In this document: positions 18,993-26,937 of the stretch, piece by piece
How the letters are laid out: the number at the start of each line of letters is the position of its first letter
How positions within the stretch are numbered: the first letter of the stretch is position 1
Source: Photobacterium sp. TLY01
GTDB taxonomy: Bacteria; Pseudomonadota; Gammaproteobacteria; Enterobacterales; Vibrionaceae
Length of the DNA: 64,000 nt
Direction of reading: 5' to 3'
Assembly: GCF_021432065.1 (NCBI RefSeq)
Contig: NZ_CP090364.1
Span: 2,432,601 to 2,496,600 of the forward strand
The notes under the pieces: model-generated
Seen by the model: only the letters and a program-made list of their open reading frames with translations
Databases searched by the model: none
Told to the model about the DNA's origin: nothing
Made by a program: the position numbers and the translations under genes

Positions 18993-20250
18993 CGATCACA
19001 TTGAAGTCCTGATCATTGACGACGATCAGGATGTTGCCGATGCTTACCAGCACCTGCTGGAAGTGGCGGGTTATCAGACCCTGACAGCCACCGATCCGCT
19101 GCAGGCTCTGACCCTGCTTCACAAAGAGTGGCCGGGCGTGGTGATTACCGATATGTATATGCCCGGTATGAACGGCAAAGAGGTATTGCAACGGATTAAA
19201 TCCCTCGACAACACCCTGCCTGTCATACTCATCACCGGCCATGGCGACATTCCTATGGCAGTGGATGCCTTACAAAACGGGGCGGCCGATTTCCTGCAAA
19301 AGCCATTACAACCCGCAGCGCTGATCACACTGCTGGATAAACATCTGCCCAAACGAAAGCAGCTGATTGAACACCGTAAACGGCTGCGACAAACCGCCAG
19401 TGATGTGCTCTTGGGTGACAGCCCGCTGATCGTCAAACTCCGTCACCAGATTGCAGCCGCGGAAAGCCATGACAAAGATGCCCTGATTGAAGGAGAAGCC
19501 GGAACAGGGCGTCATACTCTGGCCCGCATGCTGCATTCCCAGACCAATATGGGCAAAGGCCCTTTGATTCAATTGTGCGGCAGCAAGGTGGCGCGTACTT
19601 CAGATTTACAACGGGCAATGCTCAATGCCCGTGAAGGCAGTCTCTGCATCAATCACCTGCCGGCGATGCCGACAGAGACACAGCACTGGCTCTGCCGTTT
19701 TCTTCTTGAGCAGGAGCGCCTGGCGAAAAGGGAAGTTCGGGTACTGGCCATCATTGAAGGCACAGCTGAACAAGCGGTCGAAAAAGAAACCCTGGTGCCT
19801 GAGCTGTTTTACTTTCTCAGTCAGGCGCGATTTGTCATTCCACCATTAAGGCAACGGGCAAGCGATATTACCCTGCTGTTCCGATACTTTCTGGAGGCCA
19901 GTTGCCAGAAGCTGAACAAGCCCGTTCCTGTGGTGGATAAAGCCTACCTCAATACCCTCAACCGCCACACCTGGCAAGGTAACGTTCTGGAACTGCGTAA
20001 TGTCGCAGAGCTCTACGCGATTGGGATCGTCAAGCTCACCGGGCAAGAGCGGACCAAGTCACTGGATCAAATGAGCAGCCCGTTGGATGATCTGATCGAT
20101 AGCTATGAAAAACAAGTGATTGAAGATGCCCTGTACCTGTTTGGCGGCAGAATTAATGAGGTTTCCACTTACCTGCAGATCCCGCGTAAAAAGCTGTATC
20201 TGAGAATGAAAAAACACAATCTGGATAAAGCCGACTATAAAGCCGGATAA
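18982..20250 (+). CDS. PgtA-like response regulator with degenerate AAA domain
   Basis: 422 aa in NtrC layout. Receiver 1-120 is intact (D13/D14, phospho-acceptor D57, K107 in LQKPL). The central region aligns with sigma-54 AAA domains, but Walker A is GEAGTGRH with Arg177 in place of Lys, the Walker B Asp-Glu is Asn-His (SLCINHLPAMP), and the GAFTGA loop is absent. The C-terminus has a Fis-like helix-turn-helix (RINEVSTYLQIPRKKLYLRM). It is therefore probably a DNA-binding regulator without sigma-54 remodelling activity. The target is unknown; no pgtP transporter gene is adjacent. Confidence 0.85.
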   Translation: MTISDHIEVLIIDDDQDVADAYQHLLEVAGYQTLTATDPLQALTLLHKEWPGVVITDMYMPGMNGKEVLQRIKSLDNTLPVILITGHGDIPMAVDALQNGAADFLQKPLQPAALITLLDKHLPKRKQLIEHRKRLRQTASDVLLGDSPLIVKLRHQIAAAESHDKDALIEGEAGTGRHTLARMLHSQTNMGKGPLIQLCGSKVARTSDLQRAMLNAREGSLCINHLPAMPTETQHWLCRFLLEQERLAKREVRVLAIIEGTAEQAVEKETLVPELFYFLSQARFVIPPLRQRASDITLLFRYFLEASCQKLNKPVPVVDKAYLNTLNRHTWQGNVLELRNVAELYAIGIVKLTGQERTKSLDQMSSPLDDLIDSYEKQVIEDALYLFGGRINEVSTYLQIPRKKLYLRMKKHNLDKADYKAG

Positions 20251-20268
20251 CCCCTGCGCTGAAACAAC

Positions 20269-20294
20269 AAAGGCTGGAGCATGCTCCAGCCTTT
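20269..20294. terminator. Bidirectional terminator, PgtA-like gene / porin
   Basis: Twelve-bp perfect stem AAAGGCTGGAGC / GCTCCAGCCTTT around a 2-nt centre (AT), flanked by A-rich and T-rich sequence. It serves the convergent regulator and porin genes. Confidence 0.85.
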
Positions 20295-20317
20295 TCAGTC
20301 TCGTGGTCACGAAGTGC

Positions 20318-21376
20318 TTAGAACTCGTAACGAATACCCAGTTGGTAGAAGTCTTCGTCGGCATCACCGCCGAAATTAACAGCTTTACCTGTGCTGAGAT
20401 TTGTACCATTTTTACCGTCACGGAAGACGTAGCTGGTGAACAAAGAAGAACGGCTAGTCAGATGATACTGAGCTTCCAGCGTCGTGTCTTTCAGCTCTAA
20501 CTCGTCACCGTCGGTGTTTTCCAGGTTGCGGTAACCTGCACGCAGTGTCCAGTCGGTGTTCAGATCATAGATGGCAACTACTTCCCAGACTTCATCCTTA
20601 CTCTTGCTTGGACCACCCGCATCCACTTCATCTTCAGAGTACTCAGCACCCAAAGTGAAAGCGTTGATGCTGTAGGTGGCACCAACACCCCAGAAGTTGT
20701 ACTCATTACCGTCTTTGTCTTCGCTGTACTGATACGCCAGCACAGGCGCCAGACGGCCACCCTGACCCAGATCCAGCGTGTAACGCAGCGCGGCGTTCAT
20801 CCCGTTATCCAGTGAATTACCGAACGCGTTTTTATCATTGTTACCAAAAATATAGCCAACGGAGAAGTCTAAACCGTTGATGCTGTTCTGGTATTGTAGC
20901 GTCGCATCCTGACGGAAAACCTGAACGGCGGTACCATCAACCACCTCTGCCTGACGGGCTGCGGCGATATCAGACAAGGCAAACACATCAACGATATCGG
21001 TAAACATGATCAGGCCAGAAGCCACACGGCCACCCGTCACTTTACCCATTTCTTGACCGTCGATACCGGCCCAGACATAACGAGGAGACAAGCTGTCACC
21101 GCCGGAGTTTTCAGCTTCTGCTGCATTGACCTGGTACTCGGCCCAGCCAATCACGGAAAACTGATCATTGATTGGCTGAGAGCCACCCAGGCCAAGACGT
21201 GCATCAAATTCGCCATTGGTGTCGCCATCATCGGTGGCTTTGTCTGTAATGTTGTAGCCCAGACGGCCGTAAAGATTCACTTCACTACCATCTTCGCCTT
21301 GATAAATATTTGCCGCGTAGCTTGCGCCACTGGCAAACACGCTGGAGATAATTGCCGCTGCTAGTGTTTTTTTCAT
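20318..21376 (-). CDS. General porin (OmpL/OmpU type)
   Basis: Outer-membrane trimeric porin of 352 aa. The start is the ATG at 21376, where MKKTLAAAIISSVFASGASYA is a signal peptide with AAGGA upstream; the frame runs open further upstream but without protein character. The mature protein begins ANIYQGEDGSEVNLYGRLGYN, has alternating amphipathic beta strands, and ends LGIRYEF with the C-terminal Phe needed for BAM recognition. Acidic loops such as KATDDGDTNGEFDAR are typical of marine porins. In vibrios such genes are often ToxR-dependent; I do not see a defined ToxR site. Confidence 0.92.
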   Translation of the reverse strand: MKKTLAAAIISSVFASGASYAANIYQGEDGSEVNLYGRLGYNITDKATDDGDTNGEFDARLGLGGSQPINDQFSVIGWAEYQVNAAEAENSGGDSLSPRYVWAGIDGQEMGKVTGGRVASGLIMFTDIVDVFALSDIAAARQAEVVDGTAVQVFRQDATLQYQNSINGLDFSVGYIFGNNDKNAFGNSLDNGMNAALRYTLDLGQGGRLAPVLAYQYSEDKDGNEYNFWGVGATYSINAFTLGAEYSEDEVDAGGPSKSKDEVWEVVAIYDLNTDWTLRAGYRNLENTDGDELELKDTTLEAQYHLTSRSSLFTSYVFRDGKNGTNLSTGKAVNFGGDADEDFYQLGIRYEF

Positions 21377-21759
21377 CTTTGTTTTCCTTGAGTGTGTGTT
21401 CTGAGTGACCACAACGCTGATGGCACTCATAAGCGCAAAAAGCGGGCTCAGATCGTCCGCCAGCAACAGGAGAAGGCAGTCAAAGCCTGCTGCCAGCGGC
21501 ATAGAAAGTCCAAAACCCATTCCAAACATAGAGCAAAGATTTTCTTTATGCACACTCAGAGTATCTTTTTTCCCTGAATAACCCCTTAATAAAACTGGGT
21601 ATATTGCTTATTGATTCATTAGGATATTTTTCTGCGAGAAAGATCACCTTTTGCATTTAACGAATAGGTTTATCACTAAAGTAGCCGGATTATCCCCTGC
21701 GCTTCTATGCCTCGGACAAACAGGTTACAATCCGTTGTTTTCAGTGTTGGTGCTTTCCT
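21377..21759. other. Divergent porin/rlmA promoter region
   Basis: 383 bp with no gene. The A/T-rich stretch at about 21585-21680 is the likely porin promoter region. I find no terminator, repeat or recognisable operator. Confidence 0.4.
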
Positions 21760-22611
21760 ATGTCTTATCAATGTCCCCTCTGCCATCAGCCGCTGCATCA
21801 TCAGCAAGATCAATGGCGCTGTGAAAATAACCATCAGTTTGATCAGGCGAAGGAAGGATATGTCAACTTAATGCCTGTTCATCACAAAAGCTCAAAAAAC
21901 CCTGGTGATAACAAAGAGATGATGCAGGCAAGAAGACAATTTCTTGAAGCCAATCACTACCGCTTGATGAGAGAGAAAGTCAGTCAGCTACTGGCTGAGC
22001 ATCTGCCGGAGAACAGCGAAAAAATACTGGATATCGGCTGTGGCGAAGGCTATTACACATCCTCCTTCACAGCACTGAGCGCCAGTCACCCTCAGTTGGA
22101 AGTGCACGGGCTGGACATCTCCAAAGTGGCCATTCGTTATGCTGCCAAACGCTACCCGGATTGCCATTTCTGTGTTGCCTCCAGCCACAGACTACCATTC
22201 GCCGACCACAGCCTGGATGCCATGGTACGCATTTATGCCCCCTGTAAAGCTGAAGAAATTGCCCGTACGCTGAAACCCGGCGCAATTTTAATCACTGTGA
22301 CTCCGGCGCCACGGCACTTGTACCAGCTCAAAGCACTCATTTATGCCGACGTCAGACTACATGATACACAAGCTGAAACATTGCCGGGGATGACCTTGGT
22401 GCAGGAAGAACAGCTGCACTACACCATGAGCCTGAGCGGTGATGAAGCCGTGTCACTGATGCAAATGACGCCGTTTGCGTGGAAAACCAGCGACGCTGTC
22501 TGGCAACACCTGGCGCAACAACAGGCGTTCAGCTGCGAAGCAGATTTCACCCTGCGTGTTTACCGAAAAAACACCGCCGGGGATGACGCCGAACAGGATA
22601 ATTGCAACTAA
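21760..22611 (+). CDS. rlmA: 23S rRNA (guanine-N1)-methyltransferase RlmA
   Basis: Methylates N1 of G745 of 23S rRNA (E. coli numbering) with S-adenosylmethionine. 283 aa. The N-terminal zinc finger has CPLC (C5, C8) and C...NH downstream, followed by FDQAKEGYVNLMP, a family signature. The SAM-binding motif ILDIGCGEGYY is near residue 90. It stands alone, divergent from the porin. Confidence 0.92.
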   Translation: MSYQCPLCHQPLHHQQDQWRCENNHQFDQAKEGYVNLMPVHHKSSKNPGDNKEMMQARRQFLEANHYRLMREKVSQLLAEHLPENSEKILDIGCGEGYYTSSFTALSASHPQLEVHGLDISKVAIRYAAKRYPDCHFCVASSHRLPFADHSLDAMVRIYAPCKAEEIARTLKPGAILITVTPAPRHLYQLKALIYADVRLHDTQAETLPGMTLVQEEQLHYTMSLSGDEAVSLMQMTPFAWKTSDAVWQHLAQQQAFSCEADFTLRVYRKNTAGDDAEQDNCN

Positions 22612-22620
22612 TTCTCATTT
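22597..22620 (+). promoter_or_regulatory. Possible Fur box upstream of chaN-like gene
   Basis: GATAAT at 22597 and ATTCTCATT at 22611 resemble two of the three hexamers of a Fur box (GATAAT-GATAAT-ATTATC), overlapping the end of rlmA. The middle hexamer is poor. ChaN proteins are iron-linked in other bacteria, which makes the site plausible. Confidence 0.35.
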
Positions 22621-22738
22621 CTATTGAGTCTGTCGTCAGTCTTCAATATCATACGGCCCATGACAGAACCCGCTGAAGCTATCATACTGATTCTTAATAT
22701 AAGCCCGGTATGCATGCTTCAGACAAAGGATGATATAC

Positions 22739-23695
22739 ATGAAGACTGGCTACGCAATGCTATTTGCCGCGCTGCTGAGTGGCTGTGCCACACAGCCAAG
22801 CTCAAGCACCACAACAGCTGCGATTCCTCCAACCCTGTACGATTACACTATTCGTTCTCCATCCGGAGACGAAATGACAGAACAAGCCCTGGCGAATGCG
22901 CTGTCCGATGCAGATATCGTACTGGTAGGCGAGTGGCACAGCCATCCGGGGGCCCATCTGCTGCAAGCCCGGCTGCTGGCGGCCCTGTATGCCAATAACC
23001 CCAGACTGGCTTTGTCGATGGAGCAGTTTACGCGCGACAAACAGCCGATCCTCGACCAGTTTCTTCACGGCGAAATCGGTGAGCAGGTCCTGATCAAACA
23101 GGGCAATGCCTGGCCGAATTATGAATCCGATTACCGCCCGCTGGTCGATTTTGCACGCCAGCATCAGCTGGATGTCATTGCCGCCAATGCGCCGAAATCC
23201 ATCGTCCGTTGTGTCGGCCGCTATGGCGCTGATTACCTGAATCGGCTTCCGGCTGCCGAGCGAAAATGGGTCGCGCAGTCACTTACACTGAATAATGACA
23301 AATACAAAGAAAAATTCACTGAGTCTATGCATCATGGTAATCCTGCCCAGTCTGAACGGCAATTTGCTGCTCAGACCAGCTGGGACGACACCATGGCCGA
23401 AAGCATGGTCAACTACCTGCAAGCTCACCCAGGCCACCAGATCATGCACGTCGCCGGGCGCTTTCACACCGCAGAAGGATTAGGGACAGCTTCCCGTATT
23501 TTGTCACGCAATCCGGCACTGAAAGTGGTGATGGTCACCCCGGTCACCGCCCACAACCCTGTCGCCGCCGATGCACCGGACTTTCAGGTTGAGGTCATGC
23601 CGCTGCCCCCCCGTTATATTCAGGAAGCCAATATGAAAGCGGCTTTTGCCCATATCGGCAAGCGCAACGATACACTGCAATGTATTGGTGAATAA
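22739..23695 (+). CDS. ChaN family lipoprotein
   Basis: 318-aa lipoprotein; the signal peptide MKTGYAMLFAALLSGC ends in a lipobox with Cys16 as the lipidation site. The mature part belongs to the ChaN/PF04187 family (VLVGEWHSHPGAHLLQARLL, LSMEQFTRDKQPIL, MHVAGRFHTAEGLG). The two His-rich motifs match those that bind haem iron in Campylobacter ChaN. I start at the ATG at 22739, eight nt after AAAGGA, not at the ATG at 22730 that overlaps it. Iron or haem handling at the membrane is a family-based inference. Confidence 0.85.
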   Translation: MKTGYAMLFAALLSGCATQPSSSTTTAAIPPTLYDYTIRSPSGDEMTEQALANALSDADIVLVGEWHSHPGAHLLQARLLAALYANNPRLALSMEQFTRDKQPILDQFLHGEIGEQVLIKQGNAWPNYESDYRPLVDFARQHQLDVIAANAPKSIVRCVGRYGADYLNRLPAAERKWVAQSLTLNNDKYKEKFTESMHHGNPAQSERQFAAQTSWDDTMAESMVNYLQAHPGHQIMHVAGRFHTAEGLGTASRILSRNPALKVVMVTPVTAHNPVAADAPDFQVEVMPLPPRYIQEANMKAAFAHIGKRNDTLQCIGE

Positions 23696-24110
23696 GAGAT
23701 TTTGCTGTACAGGCAGTCTGGCTGGCTGCCTCTTTGTTGCTGAGCTTGGGTCTGCCCTGATGAACCTCCCCGTCAGCGCATTGTTCATAATTTATCCAAT
23801 CACGCAGCCGAATTCGCTCCTGCTGAGTCATAGCTCATCATGCTCACAAAAATACCAATAAAAAACATGACTCTGATTTACACCCCTTCTGTGTAATTTT
23901 TAGCCTAATTATCAATAAAAACACAAGACAAAACACCATTCAAATAACATTCAACAGGTGCTTCACTCCACCCAATGTTACATTGTTGTTAATTTTTGGA
24001 TGTTCTTTCTTTTCTCATTGCGCTAAAACATTATGCCAATGATGGGTGTTACTGATGGCACAGTTTGCCGACCCATCTCTGTCATCACACCAGAACAAGG
24101 ATTGCATAAT
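23696..24110. other. 415-bp gap before the DUF534 importer
   Basis: No gene. AGGCAG/CTGCCT at 23711-23731 followed by TCTTTG is a likely terminator for the ChaN gene. TTACAC at 23878 and GTGTAA at 23891 form an inverted repeat with a 7-nt spacer that could be an operator. The stretch from 23860 to 24010 is A/T-rich and probably contains the promoter. Confidence 0.45.
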
Positions 24111-25079
24111 ATGAAGGGAAACAAATTGCTTTCGGCAGCCTGCATCGCTGCAGCTTTAGCCCTGACGGCGACACCAACCTTAGCCGAAATGGCCAAAGTT
24201 GCTGTGTCTCAGATCGTTGAACACCCGGCGCTGGACGCCACTCGCCAGGGCCTGCTGGATGGCCTGAAAGCGAAAGGCTACGAAGAAGGCAAAAATCTGG
24301 AGTTCTCCTATCAGACCGCGCAGGGTAACCCTGCAATTGCAGTGCAAATCGCCAAACAGTTTGTCGGTGAACAACCGGATGTCCTGGTCGGTATTGCAAC
24401 ACCAACCGCACAGGCACTGGCTGCAGCCACCCGTTCTATTCCCGTCGTTTTTACTGCAGTCACGGATCCTGTAGGCGCCAAACTTGTACGTAATGTGGAT
24501 CAGCCCGAGCGCAACGTCACCGGCCTGTCTGATTTATCCCCGGTCGCACAGCACGTCGCACTGGTGAAAGAAATTCTGCCTGATGCCAAACGCATTGGTG
24601 TCGTTTACAACCCGGGCGAAGCCAATGCCGTCGCACTGGTGGATTTACTGCGCAAAGCCGCCAAAGAACAAGGCATGGAAGTGGTCGAAGGCACCGCCCT
24701 GAAAAGTGCTGATGTTCAGTCCGCAGCGCAAATCGTGGCTTCCAAAGCAGACGCCCTGTACGCGCCTACGGATAACACAGTGGCCAGCGCCGTTGAAGGC
24801 TTAGTGAATGCCGGTAATCAGGCAGGCATTCCTGTCATCGGTGCTTCGACAACCTATATTGAAAGCGGCGCACTGGCCGCACTGGGCTTCGACTATTATC
24901 AGGTGGGCGTTCAGACCGCTGACTATGTAGATGCATTACTGAAAGGCCAGAAAGTGTCTGAACTGCCTGTCAAAGTTGCGGTGGGTTCCGATCTGGCTCT
25001 GAACCAGAAAGCAGCTGAAAAACTGAAGATTACCTTTCCTCAGGCTCTGGTTGACCGCGCGACCTCGATCGCCAAATAA
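24111..25079 (+). CDS. ABC transporter substrate-binding protein (DUF534/TrpX-like)
   Basis: Periplasmic binding protein of 322 aa in the ABC_sub_bind (PF04392) family. The signal peptide is MKGNKLLSAACIAAALALTA and onward, cleaved after TLA. Conserved motifs are VSQIVEHPALDATRQGLLDGL, IATPTAQALAA, PVVFTAVTDPVGAKLV, GVVYNPGEANAV and DALYAPTDNTV. ATG at 24111 follows AAGGA by nine nt. Some Gram-positive relatives carry tryptophan or tyrosine; the ligand here is unknown. First gene of a three-gene importer. Confidence 0.87.
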   Translation: MKGNKLLSAACIAAALALTATPTLAEMAKVAVSQIVEHPALDATRQGLLDGLKAKGYEEGKNLEFSYQTAQGNPAIAVQIAKQFVGEQPDVLVGIATPTAQALAAATRSIPVVFTAVTDPVGAKLVRNVDQPERNVTGLSDLSPVAQHVALVKEILPDAKRIGVVYNPGEANAVALVDLLRKAAKEQGMEVVEGTALKSADVQSAAQIVASKADALYAPTDNTVASAVEGLVNAGNQAGIPVIGASTTYIESGALAALGFDYYQVGVQTADYVDALLKGQKVSELPVKVAVGSDLALNQKAAEKLKITFPQALVDRATSIAK

Positions 25080-25141
25080 CCTGACCTCTCTATCAGGCAC
25101 CGGCGTTCCAGCCGGTGCCAGCAAGGAATAAGGAGTAGTAG

Positions 25142-26068
25142 ATGTCTTTCTTTGCTTTGATCGGTACCTTAGAAATCGGCCTGGTTTACGGCTTGGTTGC
25201 TCTGGGGGTTTACCTGACCTTTCGGGTACTGGACTTTCCTGATCTGTCTGTCGATGGCAGTTTTCCAATGGGCGCCGCCGTTGCAGCAACAGCCATCGTG
25301 GCTGGTGTGAATCCGTGGATGGCAACCATGCTGGCCATTCTGGCCGGTGGTATGTGTGGCCTGGTGACAGCCTTTCTGGCCGTCCGTTGCGGTATCTTGC
25401 ACTTACTGGCCAGTATTCTGACCATGATTGCTGCTTTCTCTATCAATATCCGCATTATGGGCCGGCCCAACCTGGCCTTGCTGGGCGATGATACTATCCT
25501 GACCCCATTCGAAAATTTTGCCTTCGAAACCGGCCTGGATGCCGGCCTGGTGCGTCTGGCTGTGATTCTGGCTCTGGTAATTTTCAGCGGCTGGTTCGTG
25601 ACCCGACTGCTGGCCAGTGACTTCGGCCTCGGCCTGCGCGCAACGGGTGTGAACAGCCGTATGGTGAGCGCTCAAGGGGGTAGCACCGCGCTGTATACCT
25701 ATTTTGGCCTGGCGCTGTCGAATGCGTTTGTCGGCTTCTCCGGCGCGCTGTTCGCGCAAACCAATAACTTTGCCGATGTTACCTCGGGTGTGGGCACAAT
25801 CGTCGTGGGTCTGGCCGCGGTGATTCTGGGTCAGACGCTGATCCCGGGCCGCAAAATCTGGGTGGCCGTAGTCGCGGTGATTTTAGGTTCTGTGCTCTAT
25901 CGTCTCGCGGTTGCGTTTGCCCTGAGCAGCGGCATGTTCGGTCTGCAGGCTTCGGATCTGAACCTGATCACTGCAGTACTGGTCGCCCTTGCGCTGATTG
26001 CACCGAAAATGAAACGTAACTTTCAGCGAAAAAAGAAGCAAACCGTCGCCGCAAAGAAGCTCGCGTAA
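25142..26068 (+). CDS. ABC transporter permease, DUF534-linked
   Basis: Inner-membrane permease of 308 aa with about eight hydrophobic segments, of the branched-chain-type BPD_transp_2 class. A strong Shine-Dalgarno (aaggagtag) precedes the ATG. The C-terminus is very basic (KMKRNFQRKKKQTVAAKK), suggesting a cytoplasmic tail. It lies between the binding-protein gene (62 bp upstream) and the ATPase gene (24 bp downstream), and is the translocation pore of this importer. Confidence 0.88.
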   Translation: MSFFALIGTLEIGLVYGLVALGVYLTFRVLDFPDLSVDGSFPMGAAVAATAIVAGVNPWMATMLAILAGGMCGLVTAFLAVRCGILHLLASILTMIAAFSINIRIMGRPNLALLGDDTILTPFENFAFETGLDAGLVRLAVILALVIFSGWFVTRLLASDFGLGLRATGVNSRMVSAQGGSTALYTYFGLALSNAFVGFSGALFAQTNNFADVTSGVGTIVVGLAAVILGQTLIPGRKIWVAVVAVILGSVLYRLAVAFALSSGMFGLQASDLNLITAVLVALALIAPKMKRNFQRKKKQTVAAKKLA

Positions 26069-26092
26069 GCCGGAACAGAAGGTAGTAACTCT

Positions 26093-26887
26093 ATGATTGA
26101 ACTTAATAATATCCGCGTTACCTTCAATGAAGGCACCATTTTGGAAAATCAGGCCCTGCGCGGGGTGAACCTGACCGTGCCGGAGCGCCAGTTTATTACG
26201 GTTATCGGCTCAAACGGTGCCGGTAAATCAACCCTGCTCGGTGCCATCAGCGGTGAAACGCCGATGTCAGACGGCCAGGTGGTCATTAATGGTGTCGACG
26301 TCACCAGCAAGGCCGTACACGAGCGGGCACAATATGCTGCGCGGGTGTTTCAGGATCCGCTGGCCGGCACCTGCGCGTCGCTGACCATTGAAGAGAACAT
26401 GGCGCTGGCCGTCCAGCGTGGCAGCCGCCGCACCTGGAAGCTGGCGTTATCTTCCCAGCGACGTAAGTTGTTTCAGGAACGCATCAGCATTCTGGGACTG
26501 GGACTGGAAGACCGGCTGAGCGACAGCATTGGTTTGCTGTCCGGCGGCCAGCGTCAGGCCGTCAGTCTGGTCATGGCAACGCTGGCCGACAGCAAACTCT
26601 TGCTGCTGGACGAGCATACTGCCGCGCTCGATCCGCGTATGGCTGCTTTCGTGCTGGAGCTGACCAAACGGGTGGTTGAAGAATTCGATCTGACCGTTCT
26701 GATGGTGACCCACTCAATGAAAGATGCACTGGCATACGGGGATCGGACCGTCATGCTGCACCAGGGCAATATCGTACTGGATGTGGCTGGACAGGAACGC
26801 GCTGATATGGACGTGAAACACCTGCTCGACATGTTCAGTAAAGTACGGGGCGAAGAGCTGGCCGATGACAGCCTGCTGCTGAGCTGA
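26093..26887 (+). CDS. ABC transporter ATP-binding protein, DUF534-linked
   Basis: 264-aa ATPase. Walker A GSNGAGKST, Q-loop in VFQDPLAGTCASLT, signature LLSGGQRQAVSL, Walker B LLLLDEHTAALD (His in place of the common Pro) and the switch His in MVTHSMKDAL. Third and last gene of the importer unit, followed within 30 bp by a strong terminator. Confidence 0.9.
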   Translation: MIELNNIRVTFNEGTILENQALRGVNLTVPERQFITVIGSNGAGKSTLLGAISGETPMSDGQVVINGVDVTSKAVHERAQYAARVFQDPLAGTCASLTIEENMALAVQRGSRRTWKLALSSQRRKLFQERISILGLGLEDRLSDSIGLLSGGQRQAVSLVMATLADSKLLLLDEHTAALDPRMAAFVLELTKRVVEEFDLTVLMVTHSMKDALAYGDRTVMLHQGNIVLDVAGQERADMDVKHLLDMFSKVRGEELADDSLLLS

Positions 26888-26913
26888 TCGCTACAGATTT
26901 GCCCTCAAACGTG

Positions 26914-26937
26914 AAAAGGCGGGATATCCCGCCTTTT
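26914..26937. terminator. Bidirectional terminator
   Basis: Perfect 24-nt palindrome made of AAAAGGCGGGAT and its complement, flanked by A- and T-rich sequence. It ends the importer unit and abuts the stop codon of the convergent secreted-protein gene. Confidence 0.88.
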
